Of a DNA stretch of 11,326 nucleotides, positions 5,888-11,326 are shown in pieces (the first letter of the stretch is position 1; every line of letters begins with the position of its first letter). Source of the DNA: Thermoplasmata archaeon (GTDB lineage Archaea > Thermoplasmatota > Thermoplasmata > Lutacidiplasmatales > UBA184); NCBI GenBank assembly GCA_030043255.1, contig JASHYB010000094.1, forward strand, positions 1 through 11,326, written 5' to 3'. Both the position numbers and the translations under genes were made by a program. Below the pieces are notes generated by a model, which saw nothing but the letters and a program-made list of their open reading frames with translations, ran no database searches and was not told where the DNA came from.

Positions 5888-5901
5888 GGTCCCCGGGGAC
5901 C
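5888..5901. repeat. Perfect 14-bp palindrome GGTCCCCGGGGACC
   Basis: A perfect palindrome without a loop lies between the stop of the 700-residue surface protein gene and the eL42 TATA box (both on the minus strand), about 33 bp upstream of that box. It could be a dimeric regulator site or part of a GC-rich 3' hairpin. In such GC-rich DNA it may also be chance. Confidence 0.35.
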
Positions 5902-5908
5902 GGGGGGC

Positions 5909-8011
5909 TCAGGCCTTCGCCGCGAAGTAGACCTGGACCGAGGTCGGTCCGGCGTCGACCACCAACCGTGCGGGTGATCCCAAGATCCGGTAACCCTCGA
6001 TCTTGCTCACGTGGTAGGCGTACTTACCGTTCGGGATGTAGAGGACGATCGGCTGACCGGCGCTGGCGTTCCCGCTCACGCCGTCGACCTTGACCGTCCA
6101 GGTCCCGGCACCGAGACCGGTCTCGACGAACGTGACGGCATACGGGTACTGGTACGTCACGGCGAGCGTCCGGCTCCCCGCGACCGTCAGCGAGAGGGGC
6201 GGGGTGACCCTCTTGTGCGCGTAGGCGATCTGGAAGGGGACCCCCGGCCAGCTCTCGGGCGTCACGGCGTAGCTGCCCGGCGTGAGATTGGCGAGCGACG
6301 CCGACGGGGACGTCGAGCATACCTGGCGGCCGTACAGGGTGAAGCACCACGGGATGAATCTCGGGAGCTCCGACTCCCGGACCGTAAGCGTGGCGGTCTT
6401 GCCGCGGACGAAAGAGACCGTTTCGACGACCGACGAGCCGGCCGCCACCAGGACTCCGCCCGGAGCCCGCCCCTGGACCCGGTAACCGGACGGTCCGCTG
6501 AGCAGGTACGAGACGTTCCCGGGCAGCTCGGGGACCGTCACCGAGCTGGTCGTGACCGTCAGCGTCACGCCGTTGAGCGCCAGCTGCCAGGGCGCGCCCG
6601 TCGGCAGGCCGGACTCGACGAACGTCACGTTCGTCACGTTGGTGTAGATCCCCACACCGACGATGCCCAGGCTCGACGCCCCCGACTGCTCCCAGAGGGC
6701 GGGGTTCAGCTGGAGTCCGATGTCCTGCGTGGTGCCGGGCACGCCGTACGCCGGCGCGTACACGTCGGTCTCAGCCATCGACACCGCGCTCACGGGGTAG
6801 CCGCCGGTCGTGGCCACGCCGAGGTAGAACGCCGCCCCCGCCGGCAACTCGAGGCTCGCCGTATCGTTCACGCCGGACCCCGCGTACGGATCCTGGACGG
6901 GCGAGGCTCCGAACACGTAGCTCGTGTTGGCCCCGTTCAGGATGCCGAAGACCGCGACGCTGACCTCGTTGGTCCAGCCCCCGTAGAACAGGCTGGTGGA
7001 GTAGGTCCCGGGCTGGAGCGACCCGAACGCGATGCCGGCGGTGCCGATCGAGGCGGCCACCGTCATCCCCGACGGCAGCGTTGGGGCCCCGTACGCCGCG
7101 CGACCTCCACCGATGGCCCAGGCGTAGAGGATGTGGGTGAGGCCGGCAGGGACCGTGAAGTTCAGCAGAACCGTCTGGTTGAAGCCCACGACGCCCGCGC
7201 CGGCCGTGTCGAGGAGCACGGGGCTCGGCCCGGTGGGGGCAGGAGCCGTTGTGTAGATCCCGACGCCGGAGATCGCGAGGTTCCCGGCGGCCGAGCTGGC
7301 GGCGATCACGCTGCTGCTCTGGTTGCCGATGACCTGGGTTGCGCCGACCATCTCCCAAGCCGGGGCCGACTCGGCCACGGTCGTCAGGGACCAGGAAGCG
7401 AGCGCGTACCCCCCGGTCCCCGCGACCCCCAGGTACTCGAGCCCGCCGGACGGGAGAGGGAGGTCCAAGGAGGCGTCGGCGGTACCCGGCGCGGGATTCG
7501 TCAGGTTGGTCGACCCGTACTGGAAGGTCGCGTTGGGGGCGAACATCAGGGCATAGACGCCGATGCTCAGGTCGTTCGTCCAGCCCGGGTAGTACAGGCT
7601 CGTGGTGTACGTCCCCGGTGCCAAGCTCCCCATCGCGACGCCGGTGGAGGTGGTGTTGGCCACCACGCTCATCCCGCTCGGCAGCGTCGGAAGTTGGTAG
7701 TCGCCGAGACCGGCGCCGATCGACCAGAAGTAGAACTCTTCGGAGGCGTTCGCCGGGACCGTGAAGTTCAGCGGGAAGTAGTAACCGCTGCCGCCCACCA
7801 AGCCGGCCTCGCCCGTCAGGAACTCGACCAGCGGCGGCAGCGTGGAGGTCGCCGTTTGCGCCCGGCTCGTCGTCAGCGCCGGGTCCGCCACCGCCCGGCG
7901 GGACGGCGGCGCCGCGCCGCTCCAGCCCGCACTGGCGAACGCCACCGCGACAACCACCACGACGGCCGCGACGGCCAGCGGACCCGCGCACCCCGACCGT
8001 GGGTCGGACAT
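5909..8011 (-). CDS. Large secreted, sequon-rich surface protein with duplicated domain and three ESGLP-type modules
   Basis: A 700-residue protein of unknown function. Residues ~11-27 form a hydrophobic signal segment (PLAVAAVVVVVAVAFAS) ending near ASAG. Residues 62-254 and 265-457 are diverged copies of one ~193-residue domain sharing LNFTVPA, TLPSGM, GSL-PGTY-TSL, GWTN, LGVA-TGGY and VGIYT. Three beta-rich modules of ~75-83 residues follow (460-536, 538-620, 623-698), each starting like VTFVESGLPTGAPWQLALNG. Module 2 has two Cys (556, 565) that could pair; the only other Cys is in the signal region. I count 15 N-x-S/T sequons, suiting an N-glycosylated outside protein. There is no C-terminal membrane helix, so it is secreted or held non-covalently. 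No catalytic motif is seen. It lies between two translation clusters, 83 nt upstream of eL42, and is divergent from the L1 operon. An S-layer, adhesin or carbohydrate-binding role is only a guess. Confidence 0.85.
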   Translation of the reverse strand: MSDPRSGCAGPLAVAAVVVVVAVAFASAGWSGAAPPSRRAVADPALTTSRAQTATSTLPPLVEFLTGEAGLVGGSGYYFPLNFTVPANASEEFYFWSIGAGLGDYQLPTLPSGMSVVANTTSTGVAMGSLAPGTYTTSLYYPGWTNDLSIGVYALMFAPNATFQYGSTNLTNPAPGTADASLDLPLPSGGLEYLGVAGTGGYALASWSLTTVAESAPAWEMVGATQVIGNQSSSVIAASSAAGNLAISGVGIYTTAPAPTGPSPVLLDTAGAGVVGFNQTVLLNFTVPAGLTHILYAWAIGGGRAAYGAPTLPSGMTVAASIGTAGIAFGSLQPGTYSTSLFYGGWTNEVSVAVFGILNGANTSYVFGASPVQDPYAGSGVNDTASLELPAGAAFYLGVATTGGYPVSAVSMAETDVYAPAYGVPGTTQDIGLQLNPALWEQSGASSLGIVGVGIYTNVTNVTFVESGLPTGAPWQLALNGVTLTVTTSSVTVPELPGNVSYLLSGPSGYRVQGRAPGGVLVAAGSSVVETVSFVRGKTATLTVRESELPRFIPWCFTLYGRQVCSTSPSASLANLTPGSYAVTPESWPGVPFQIAYAHKRVTPPLSLTVAGSRTLAVTYQYPYAVTFVETGLGAGTWTVKVDGVSGNASAGQPIVLYIPNGKYAYHVSKIEGYRILGSPARLVVDAGPTSVQVYFAAKA
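5918..6634 (-). repeat. Three tandem ESGLP-type beta modules (residues 460-698)
   Basis: Modules start at residues 460 (TFVESGLPTGAPWQLALNG), 538 (LTVRESELPRFIPWCFTLYG) and 623 (VTFVETGLGAGTWTVKVDG). Each ends in a strand such as VVETVSFV, LAVTYQY or VQVYFAAKA. A fourth relative is in the small protein at 10124-10537. Confidence 0.75.
6641..7219 (-). repeat. Surface protein domain copy B (residues 265-457)
   Basis: Second copy. Landmarks match copy A in order: LNFTVPA, LYAWAIGGGRAAY, TLPSGMTV, GSLQPGTYSTSLFYGGWTN, FYLGVATTGGYP and IVGVGIYTN. The copies are clearly diverged, so the duplication is old. Confidence 0.8.
7250..7828 (-). repeat. Surface protein domain copy A (residues 62-254)
   Basis: First copy of the internal duplication. 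Landmarks in order are LNFTVPA, FYFWSIGAGLGDY, TLPSGMSV, GSLAPGTYTTSLYYPGWTN, LEYLGVAGTGGYA and ISGVGIYTT. The offset to copy B is about 203 residues at the start. Confidence 0.8.
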
Positions 8012-8039
8012 CCCGGGCGCCGGCGGGCACGCCTCGGAA

Positions 8040-8058
8040 GGTAATGAGCGCTGTTACC
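8040..8058. promoter_or_regulatory. Possible operator: inverted repeat GGTAA-N9-TTACC
   Basis: Five-base arms GGTAA and TTACC flank TGAGCGCTG, which itself contains AGCGCT. The site lies 29-47 nt upstream of the ATG of the surface protein gene, where its promoter should be, and is locally AT-rich. No convincing TATA box for that gene is seen. The 218-nt divergent region 8012-8229 holds this site, the L1 promoter and no gene. Confidence 0.3.
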
Positions 8059-8177
8059 CCGTGCCGGACCGTGCCGACAGGGCGCGGTAAGCCGCTCGAC
8101 GATCGCCGGCCCGGCAAGGCCTCCGTCGGGGAGGCAGGGCGCCCGGGACGTGACCTCCGCCGGCCGCCTACGCAGGG

Positions 8178-8185
8178 TTTTAATA
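8178..8185 (+). promoter_or_regulatory. TATA-like box of the L1-L10-L12 operon
   Basis: TTTTAATA lies in GC-rich DNA 45-52 nt upstream of the L1 ATG. The expected start site, about 25 nt further on (near 8207), gives a leader of ~23 nt that contains the GAGAGG Shine-Dalgarno sequence before ATG 8230. Confidence 0.6.
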
Positions 8186-8229
8186 GGGAAGCCTTTTCGG
8201 CGCCGAGCGCTCCTCCGAGAGGAAACTCG

Positions 8230-8859
8230 ATGCCCGATCGTCCTGCCACCGAGGTCGTCGCCGAGGCCCTGGAGAAGGCCCCGGCCCGCAAGTTCACCGA
8301 GGCGGTCGAGCTGTCGGTCAACCTGAAAGACCTCGACCTCTCCGTGCCCAAGAACCGCCTCGAAGAGGAGGTGCCGCTGCCCAGCGGCCGGGGGCGAGCG
8401 GCGAAGGTCGCCGTGATCGGCTCCCCCGAGCTGCTGCAGAAGGTCCGCCAGGTCGCCGACGTCGTCGTCTCGGGCCAGGAGCTCGACGAGTTCGCGAAGG
8501 GGGCGAAGAAGTCCGTCAACGGCATCGATTTCTTCCTCGCGGAGGCGCCGCTCATGCCGACGATCGGTAAGCGGCTCGGGGTCGTGCTCGGTCCGCGCGG
8601 CAAGATGCCGAAGCCGGTGGCGCCGGGCTCCGACCCGACGAATCTGATCCGCTCGCTGCAACGGTCGGTGCGCATCCGCTCGAAGGGCAACCGGACGTTC
8701 CACGCGGCGGTCGGCACCCGCTCCATGAAGCCGGAGGAGATCGCCAAGAACGTCGACGCCGTGCTCGCGCGCATCACCGGCAAGCTCGAGCGGGGCCGCT
8801 CGAACATCGAGTCGGTCTACGTGAAGACGACGATGGGGCCGGCGATCCGGCTCTGGTAG
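8230..8859 (+). CDS. rpl1: Large ribosomal subunit protein uL1 (L1)
   Basis: A 209-residue protein that forms the mobile L1 stalk by the E site, binding 23S rRNA. Typical features are the N-terminal KFTEAVELSVNLKDLDLS, the central domain with GKRLGVVLGPRGKMPKPV, and the return to domain I with FHAAVGTRSMKPEEIAKNVDAVLARI and the ending SVYVKTTMGPAIRLW. ATG 8230 is preceded by GAGAGG at normal distance; the open frame continuing upstream to 7999 runs through the promoter region and is not coding. It is the first gene of the stalk operon, with L10 starting 20 nt after the stop. Methanogen L1 represses its own operon by binding its mRNA; I could not identify such a site here. Confidence 0.95.
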   Translation: MPDRPATEVVAEALEKAPARKFTEAVELSVNLKDLDLSVPKNRLEEEVPLPSGRGRAAKVAVIGSPELLQKVRQVADVVVSGQELDEFAKGAKKSVNGIDFFLAEAPLMPTIGKRLGVVLGPRGKMPKPVAPGSDPTNLIRSLQRSVRIRSKGNRTFHAAVGTRSMKPEEIAKNVDAVLARITGKLERGRSNIESVYVKTTMGPAIRLW

Positions 8860-8879
8860 GTCCGTAGGGGAGGTTCTCG

Positions 8880-9740
8880 ATGCCCGGCCGCGGGGAGGTC
8901 CGTCCGGAGAAGGTCGCGCGCGTACACGCGCTCGCCCAGAGCGTGCTGGCGAAGCCGGTGACGGCGCTCGTCGGCGTGCGGGGGGTCCCCGCGTCCGCGC
9001 TGCAGTCGATGCGGCGCGAGCTGCGGAACCGCGGCCACCCGATCCAGATCGCGACCAACTCTGCCCTGCGCCACGCGCTCGGCGACGCCGCCAAGCAGCG
9101 CCCCGCGCTCGCCCCGCTCCTGGAGCGGGTGCAGGACCAGACGGCGCTCCTGACGGCGGAGGGTAACCCGTTCGCGATCTTCGACGAGTTCGCGCGCACC
9201 CGCTCGCCGACCCCGGCCCGGGGCGGCGAGGTCGCCCCGAGGGACATCGTCGTCCCCGCGGGAACGACCAGCTTCAAGCCGGGACCGATCGTCGGCGAGC
9301 TGCAGCACGCCGGCTTTCCCGCGGCGATCGAGAAGGGCAAGGTGGTCCTGAAGAAGGACACGACGATCGTCCGGGCCGGCCAGACGATCTCCCGCGAGGT
9401 CGCCGGGATGCTGACCCGGCTCGACATCAAGCCGCTCGAGGTCGGGCTCGCGGTCCGCGGGCTCGTGGACGGCGAGACGTTCTACGCCCCGGAGGTCCTC
9501 GCGGTCGACCTCGAGGCCCAGCGTCAGGAGTTCGGGCGCGCGGCCCGACGGGCGCTCGGCGTCGCGGTGGAGCTCGGCTACCTCACGCCGGCGAGCCTGC
9601 CGCTCCTGGTCCAGCGGGCGCACCGGCGGGCGCTGGCCGTCGCGGTCGCCGCCGGCTTTCCGACCCCCGAGACGATCGAACCGCTGTTCGTGCAGGCGAT
9701 GAAGGAGGCGGCCGCCCTCGGCCGCGCCGTCTCGGGCTGA
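8880..9740 (+). CDS. rplP0: Large ribosomal subunit protein uL10 (P0), short C-terminus
   Basis: A 286-residue base of the ribosomal stalk that anchors L12 dimers and binds 23S rRNA with L11. The N-terminal domain (about 1-105) includes RPEKVARVHALAQSVLAKPVTALVGVRGV and ELRNRGHPIQIATNSALRHAL; the archaeal-specific domain follows (about 106-185: VVPAGTTSFKPGPIVGELQHAG, KDTTIVRAGQTIS). The C-terminal helices that carry L12 start near residue 228 (SLPLLVQRAHRRALAVAVA and ETIEPLFVQAMKEAAALGRAVSG). The protein ends there, without the usual extra helix, charged hinge and acidic LFG-type tail of archaeal P0. The 41-nt gap to L12 cannot hide the missing tail in another frame. ATG 8880 follows GGAGGT (8869-8874). 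Confidence 0.94.
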   Translation: MPGRGEVRPEKVARVHALAQSVLAKPVTALVGVRGVPASALQSMRRELRNRGHPIQIATNSALRHALGDAAKQRPALAPLLERVQDQTALLTAEGNPFAIFDEFARTRSPTPARGGEVAPRDIVVPAGTTSFKPGPIVGELQHAGFPAAIEKGKVVLKKDTTIVRAGQTISREVAGMLTRLDIKPLEVGLAVRGLVDGETFYAPEVLAVDLEAQRQEFGRAARRALGVAVELGYLTPASLPLLVQRAHRRALAVAVAAGFPTPETIEPLFVQAMKEAAALGRAVSG

Positions 9741-9781
9741 GGGAGCGGGTCTTCGATAGAACACCAAAGAGGAGAACGACG

Positions 9782-10096
9782 ATGGAGTACGTGTATGGCG
9801 CCCTGCTGCTGAACGCCGCCCAGAAGCCGATCGACGAGAAGGGCCTCGGTGGGGTCCTCACGGCCGCCGGCGTCGCGCCGGAGCCGGCGCGGCTCAAGGC
9901 GCTGCTCGCCTCGCTCGAGGGGGTCAACCTCGCCGAGCTGATCGCCAAGGCCGAAACGTTCGCCGCCCCCTCCGCCGCGGCCGCGCCGTCCGACAAGAAG
10001 GAAGGCAAGGCCGAGAAGAAGGAAGAGGAGAAGAAGGAGGAGAAGGGCGTCAGCGAGGAAGAGGCCGCCGAGGGGCTGTCGGCGCTCTTCGGCTGA
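9782..10096 (+). CDS. rpl12: Large ribosomal subunit protein P1/L12 (archaeal-type stalk protein)
   Basis: A 104-residue acidic stalk protein, present in several copies, that recruits translation GTPases. The N-terminal helical dimerisation domain (MEYVYGALLLNAAQKPID, then LTAAGVAPEPARLKALLASLEGVNLAELI) is followed by an Ala/Pro hinge (about 61-69), a Lys/Glu-rich segment (71-87) and the conserved C-terminal tail VSEEEAAEGLSALFG that contacts elongation factors. AGAGGAG (9768-9774) precedes ATG 9782. The 41-nt spacer after L10 has an AT-richer patch (TCGATAGAA) that might act as an extra promoter, but this is weak. Confidence 0.95.
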   Translation: MEYVYGALLLNAAQKPIDEKGLGGVLTAAGVAPEPARLKALLASLEGVNLAELIAKAETFAAPSAAAAPSDKKEGKAEKKEEEKKEEKGVSEEEAAEGLSALFG

Positions 10097-10123
10097 GCGG
10101 GCTTCCCCGTCCGTCGTCCTCCG

Positions 10124-10537
10124 ATGCCCCTGGGCGGCGCGCTCCGTCGCCCGGGGGCCCTGCGCGCACGGTCGCCCCGTCGTTCGCGGCAGGGCGTGAG
10201 CACCGTCCTGGTCGCGACGGTCCTGGCGCTGGCCGGGGCGGCCGTCGTCCTGGGGCTGATCTTCACCGGCGTGCTGAAGGTCCCCGGCGCCGCGCCGTCG
10301 CACGGTCCGTTCGACGTGGTGTTCACCGAGAGCGGGCTCCCGAAGGGGACCTCCTGGTCGGTGGCGCTCCACGGCGTCCCGGAGAGTTCGAGCACCTCCA
10401 AGATCACCTTCGCGGAGGACGACGGCACCTACCCGTTCTCGACGAGCGCGCCCGGCTACGGCGGCACCCCGGCGAGCGGCTCCGTGACCGTCAACGGCGC
10501 CGCCGTGAACGTCCCGGTGAAGTTCGCGGCGGTCTAG
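10124..10537 (+). CDS. Pilin-like or membrane-anchored small protein with one ESGLP module
   Basis: A 137-residue protein. An Arg-rich N-terminus (residues 1-22) leads to RQGVSTVLVATVLALAGAA (from 22) and a hydrophobic helix to about residue 50. This resembles archaeal type IV pilin-like N-termini (charge, Gly, then a VSPVI-like start), with possible processing after Gly24. The Gln before the Gly is not ideal, so it may be a plain membrane anchor. Residues 63-137 form one beta module: VVFTESGLPKGTSWSVALHG, then GTYPFSTSAPGYGGTPASGS and VTVNGAAVNVPVKF. It is related to the three modules at the end of the surface protein at 5909-8011. The gene starts 27 nt after the L12 stop on the same strand, so it may be read from the stalk operon. 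Function is unknown. Confidence 0.65.
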   Translation: MPLGGALRRPGALRARSPRRSRQGVSTVLVATVLALAGAAVVLGLIFTGVLKVPGAAPSHGPFDVVFTESGLPKGTSWSVALHGVPESSSTSKITFAEDDGTYPFSTSAPGYGGTPASGSVTVNGAAVNVPVKFAAV

Positions 10538-10652
10538 CGCGCGGCCCGACCGAGCACGATCGAGGACCCGGCGCGGTCGTTCCGGGCCCGCTCCGCTTAT
10601 CTCCCGTCCGCCGGTGGCTACGTCGTGAGGCCGGCGTAGGCCCTCCCCAGCG

Positions 10653-11326
10653 ATGCCGGCACGGGAGAACTGCGGCGTCGTCGGGGTGTCGCTCCAGGGC
10701 AAGGGAGCGGCCCCCTACCTGTTCCGGGGGCTCCGCGCGCTGCAGCATCGGGGGCAGGAGTCGGCCGGGATCGCCACCTCCAGCCACGGGACCCTGTACC
10801 TGCGCAAGGGGATGGGCCTGGTCCACGAGGTGTTCGGCCAGGAGCTGCTCGACACCCTGCGCGGGCCCGTCGGGGTCGGCCACGTCCGCTACTCGACCAC
10901 GGGCTCGAGCGAACTGGAGAACGCCCAGCCGATCGTCGTCAAGGTCCGGGACCAGGACGCGGCGATCGCCCACAACGGCGACATCGTGAACTTCGAACGG
11001 ATCCGCCGCCGCCTGCAGGCCCACGGCGTCGAGCTCCTCGGCAACGCCGACACGGAGACGATGGCGCAGCTGATCGCCCTGGAGTACGGCCGCACCCGTG
11101 AGCTGGACGCGGCGATCCGGCGGGCCTCGACGGAGCTAATCGGCGGCTACGCGGTCGTGCTGCTCGTCGGCTCGCGCGTCTACGCCTTCCGCGACCCGCT
11201 CGGCATCCGTCCGCTGGTGCTCGGGACCGTCGACGGCGGCGCGGCGGTCGCCAGCGAGTCGGTCGCGCTGGAGCTGATGGGCGGCAAGACCGTCCGCGAC
11301 CTCGAACCGGGGGAGGTGGTCGTCCT
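10653..11326 (+). CDS. purF: Amidophosphoribosyltransferase PurF (3' end outside window)
   Basis: First enzyme of purine synthesis: it makes 5-phosphoribosylamine from PRPP and glutamine. Only the first 224 residues are present, covering the N-terminal glutaminase (class II, Ntn) domain. Cys7 in MPARENCGVVGV would become the N-terminal nucleophile after loss of a six-residue propeptide. Further landmarks are QHRGQESAGIA (31-41), GVGHVRYSTTGSS (74-86), IAHNGDIVN (105-113), NADTETMAQL (131-140), GGYAVVLL (164-171) and FRDPLGIRPL (179-188). The PRPP-binding domain lies beyond the window. The 115-nt gap after the previous gene has a weak TATA-like CTTAT at 10596 and no Shine-Dalgarno sequence; an in-frame stop lies just upstream, so ATG 10653 is the start. 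Confidence 0.95.
   Translation, partial: MPARENCGVVGVSLQGKGAAPYLFRGLRALQHRGQESAGIATSSHGTLYLRKGMGLVHEVFGQELLDTLRGPVGVGHVRYSTTGSSELENAQPIVVKVRDQDAAIAHNGDIVNFERIRRRLQAHGVELLGNADTETMAQLIALEYGRTRELDAAIRRASTELIGGYAVVLLVGSRVYAFRDPLGIRPLVLGTVDGGAAVASESVALELMGGKTVRDLEPGEVVV

Noticed and set aside
6011..8044. Plus-strand open frame of 677 codons opposite the surface protein
   Set aside because: The minus frame has a signal segment, repeats and sequons; the plus frame is Arg/Gly/Asp-rich with no pattern.
7999..8229. Upstream extension of L1
   Set aside because: Crosses the TATA-like box and leader; L1 has a canonical start at 8230.
6771..8807. Minus-strand open frame of 678 codons across the surface gene, promoter region and L1
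   Set aside because: Runs antisense through L1 and through the divergent promoter region; not compatible with a real gene.
9578..10702. Minus-strand frames opposite L12 and the pilin-like gene (including Ser/Phe-rich stretches)
   Set aside because: The Leu/Phe-rich runs are the complement of the Lys/Glu-rich hinge of L12.
10491..11095. Minus-strand frames opposite purF
   Set aside because: Antisense to a clear glutaminase domain with an intact nucleophile and binding motifs.
1..11326. CRISPR array, tRNA, rRNA, insertion sequence or prophage
   Set aside because: No spaced direct repeats, tRNA-like cloverleaf, rRNA segment or transposase or integrase coding was seen by eye on either strand.

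Overview
This window looks like chromosomal DNA of a high-GC archaeon (roughly 70% G+C by eye), most likely a Thermoplasmata-type euryarchaeote. The evidence is a set of archaeal-type genes: eL42 (L44e), eS27 (S27e), aIF2-alpha, Nop10, aTrm56, the L1-L10-L12 stalk cluster with a P-type L12, an archaeal mevalonate kinase and an archaeal-type YchF-like GTPase. Two predicted surface proteins also carry an ESGLPxGxxWxVxLxG module that I associate with secreted Thermoplasmata proteins. The lineage is an inference.

Positions 1-2319 (+ strand) hold the 3' part of a tandem ribbon-helix-helix protein, a possible small CxxC/CxxH zinc-binding protein, a PduO-type cob(I)alamin adenosyltransferase whose only well-placed start codon is ATC, and a YchF-like GTPase. 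The GTPase gene converges on the mevalonate kinase gene, and both stop codons share one CTAG.

Positions 2316-5825 (- strand) hold a compact, probably co-transcribed cluster read leftwards: eL42, eS27, aIF2-alpha, Nop10, a double winged-helix regulator-like protein, aTrm56 and mevalonate kinase. Several junctions are 4-base or near-zero overlaps. A clear TATA box 26-28 nt before the eL42 ATG suggests a leaderless mRNA. The cluster links ribosome parts, initiation, rRNA and tRNA modification, and isoprenoid lipid synthesis.

Positions 5909-8011 (- strand) encode a 700-residue secreted, sequon-rich protein built of a duplicated ~193-residue domain and three C-terminal beta modules. It sits between the two translation clusters.

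Positions 8230-10096 (+ strand) are the ribosomal stalk operon: L1, L10 (lacking the usual acidic tail) and L12. A small pilin-like membrane-anchored protein with the same ESGLP module follows, and then the 5' part of purF, which runs off the window.

No tRNA, rRNA, CRISPR array, transposase or phage gene is visible. I found no clear new defence or mobile system. The points most worth checking are the ATC start, the tail-less L10, the shared surface module and the small zinc-finger-like ORF.
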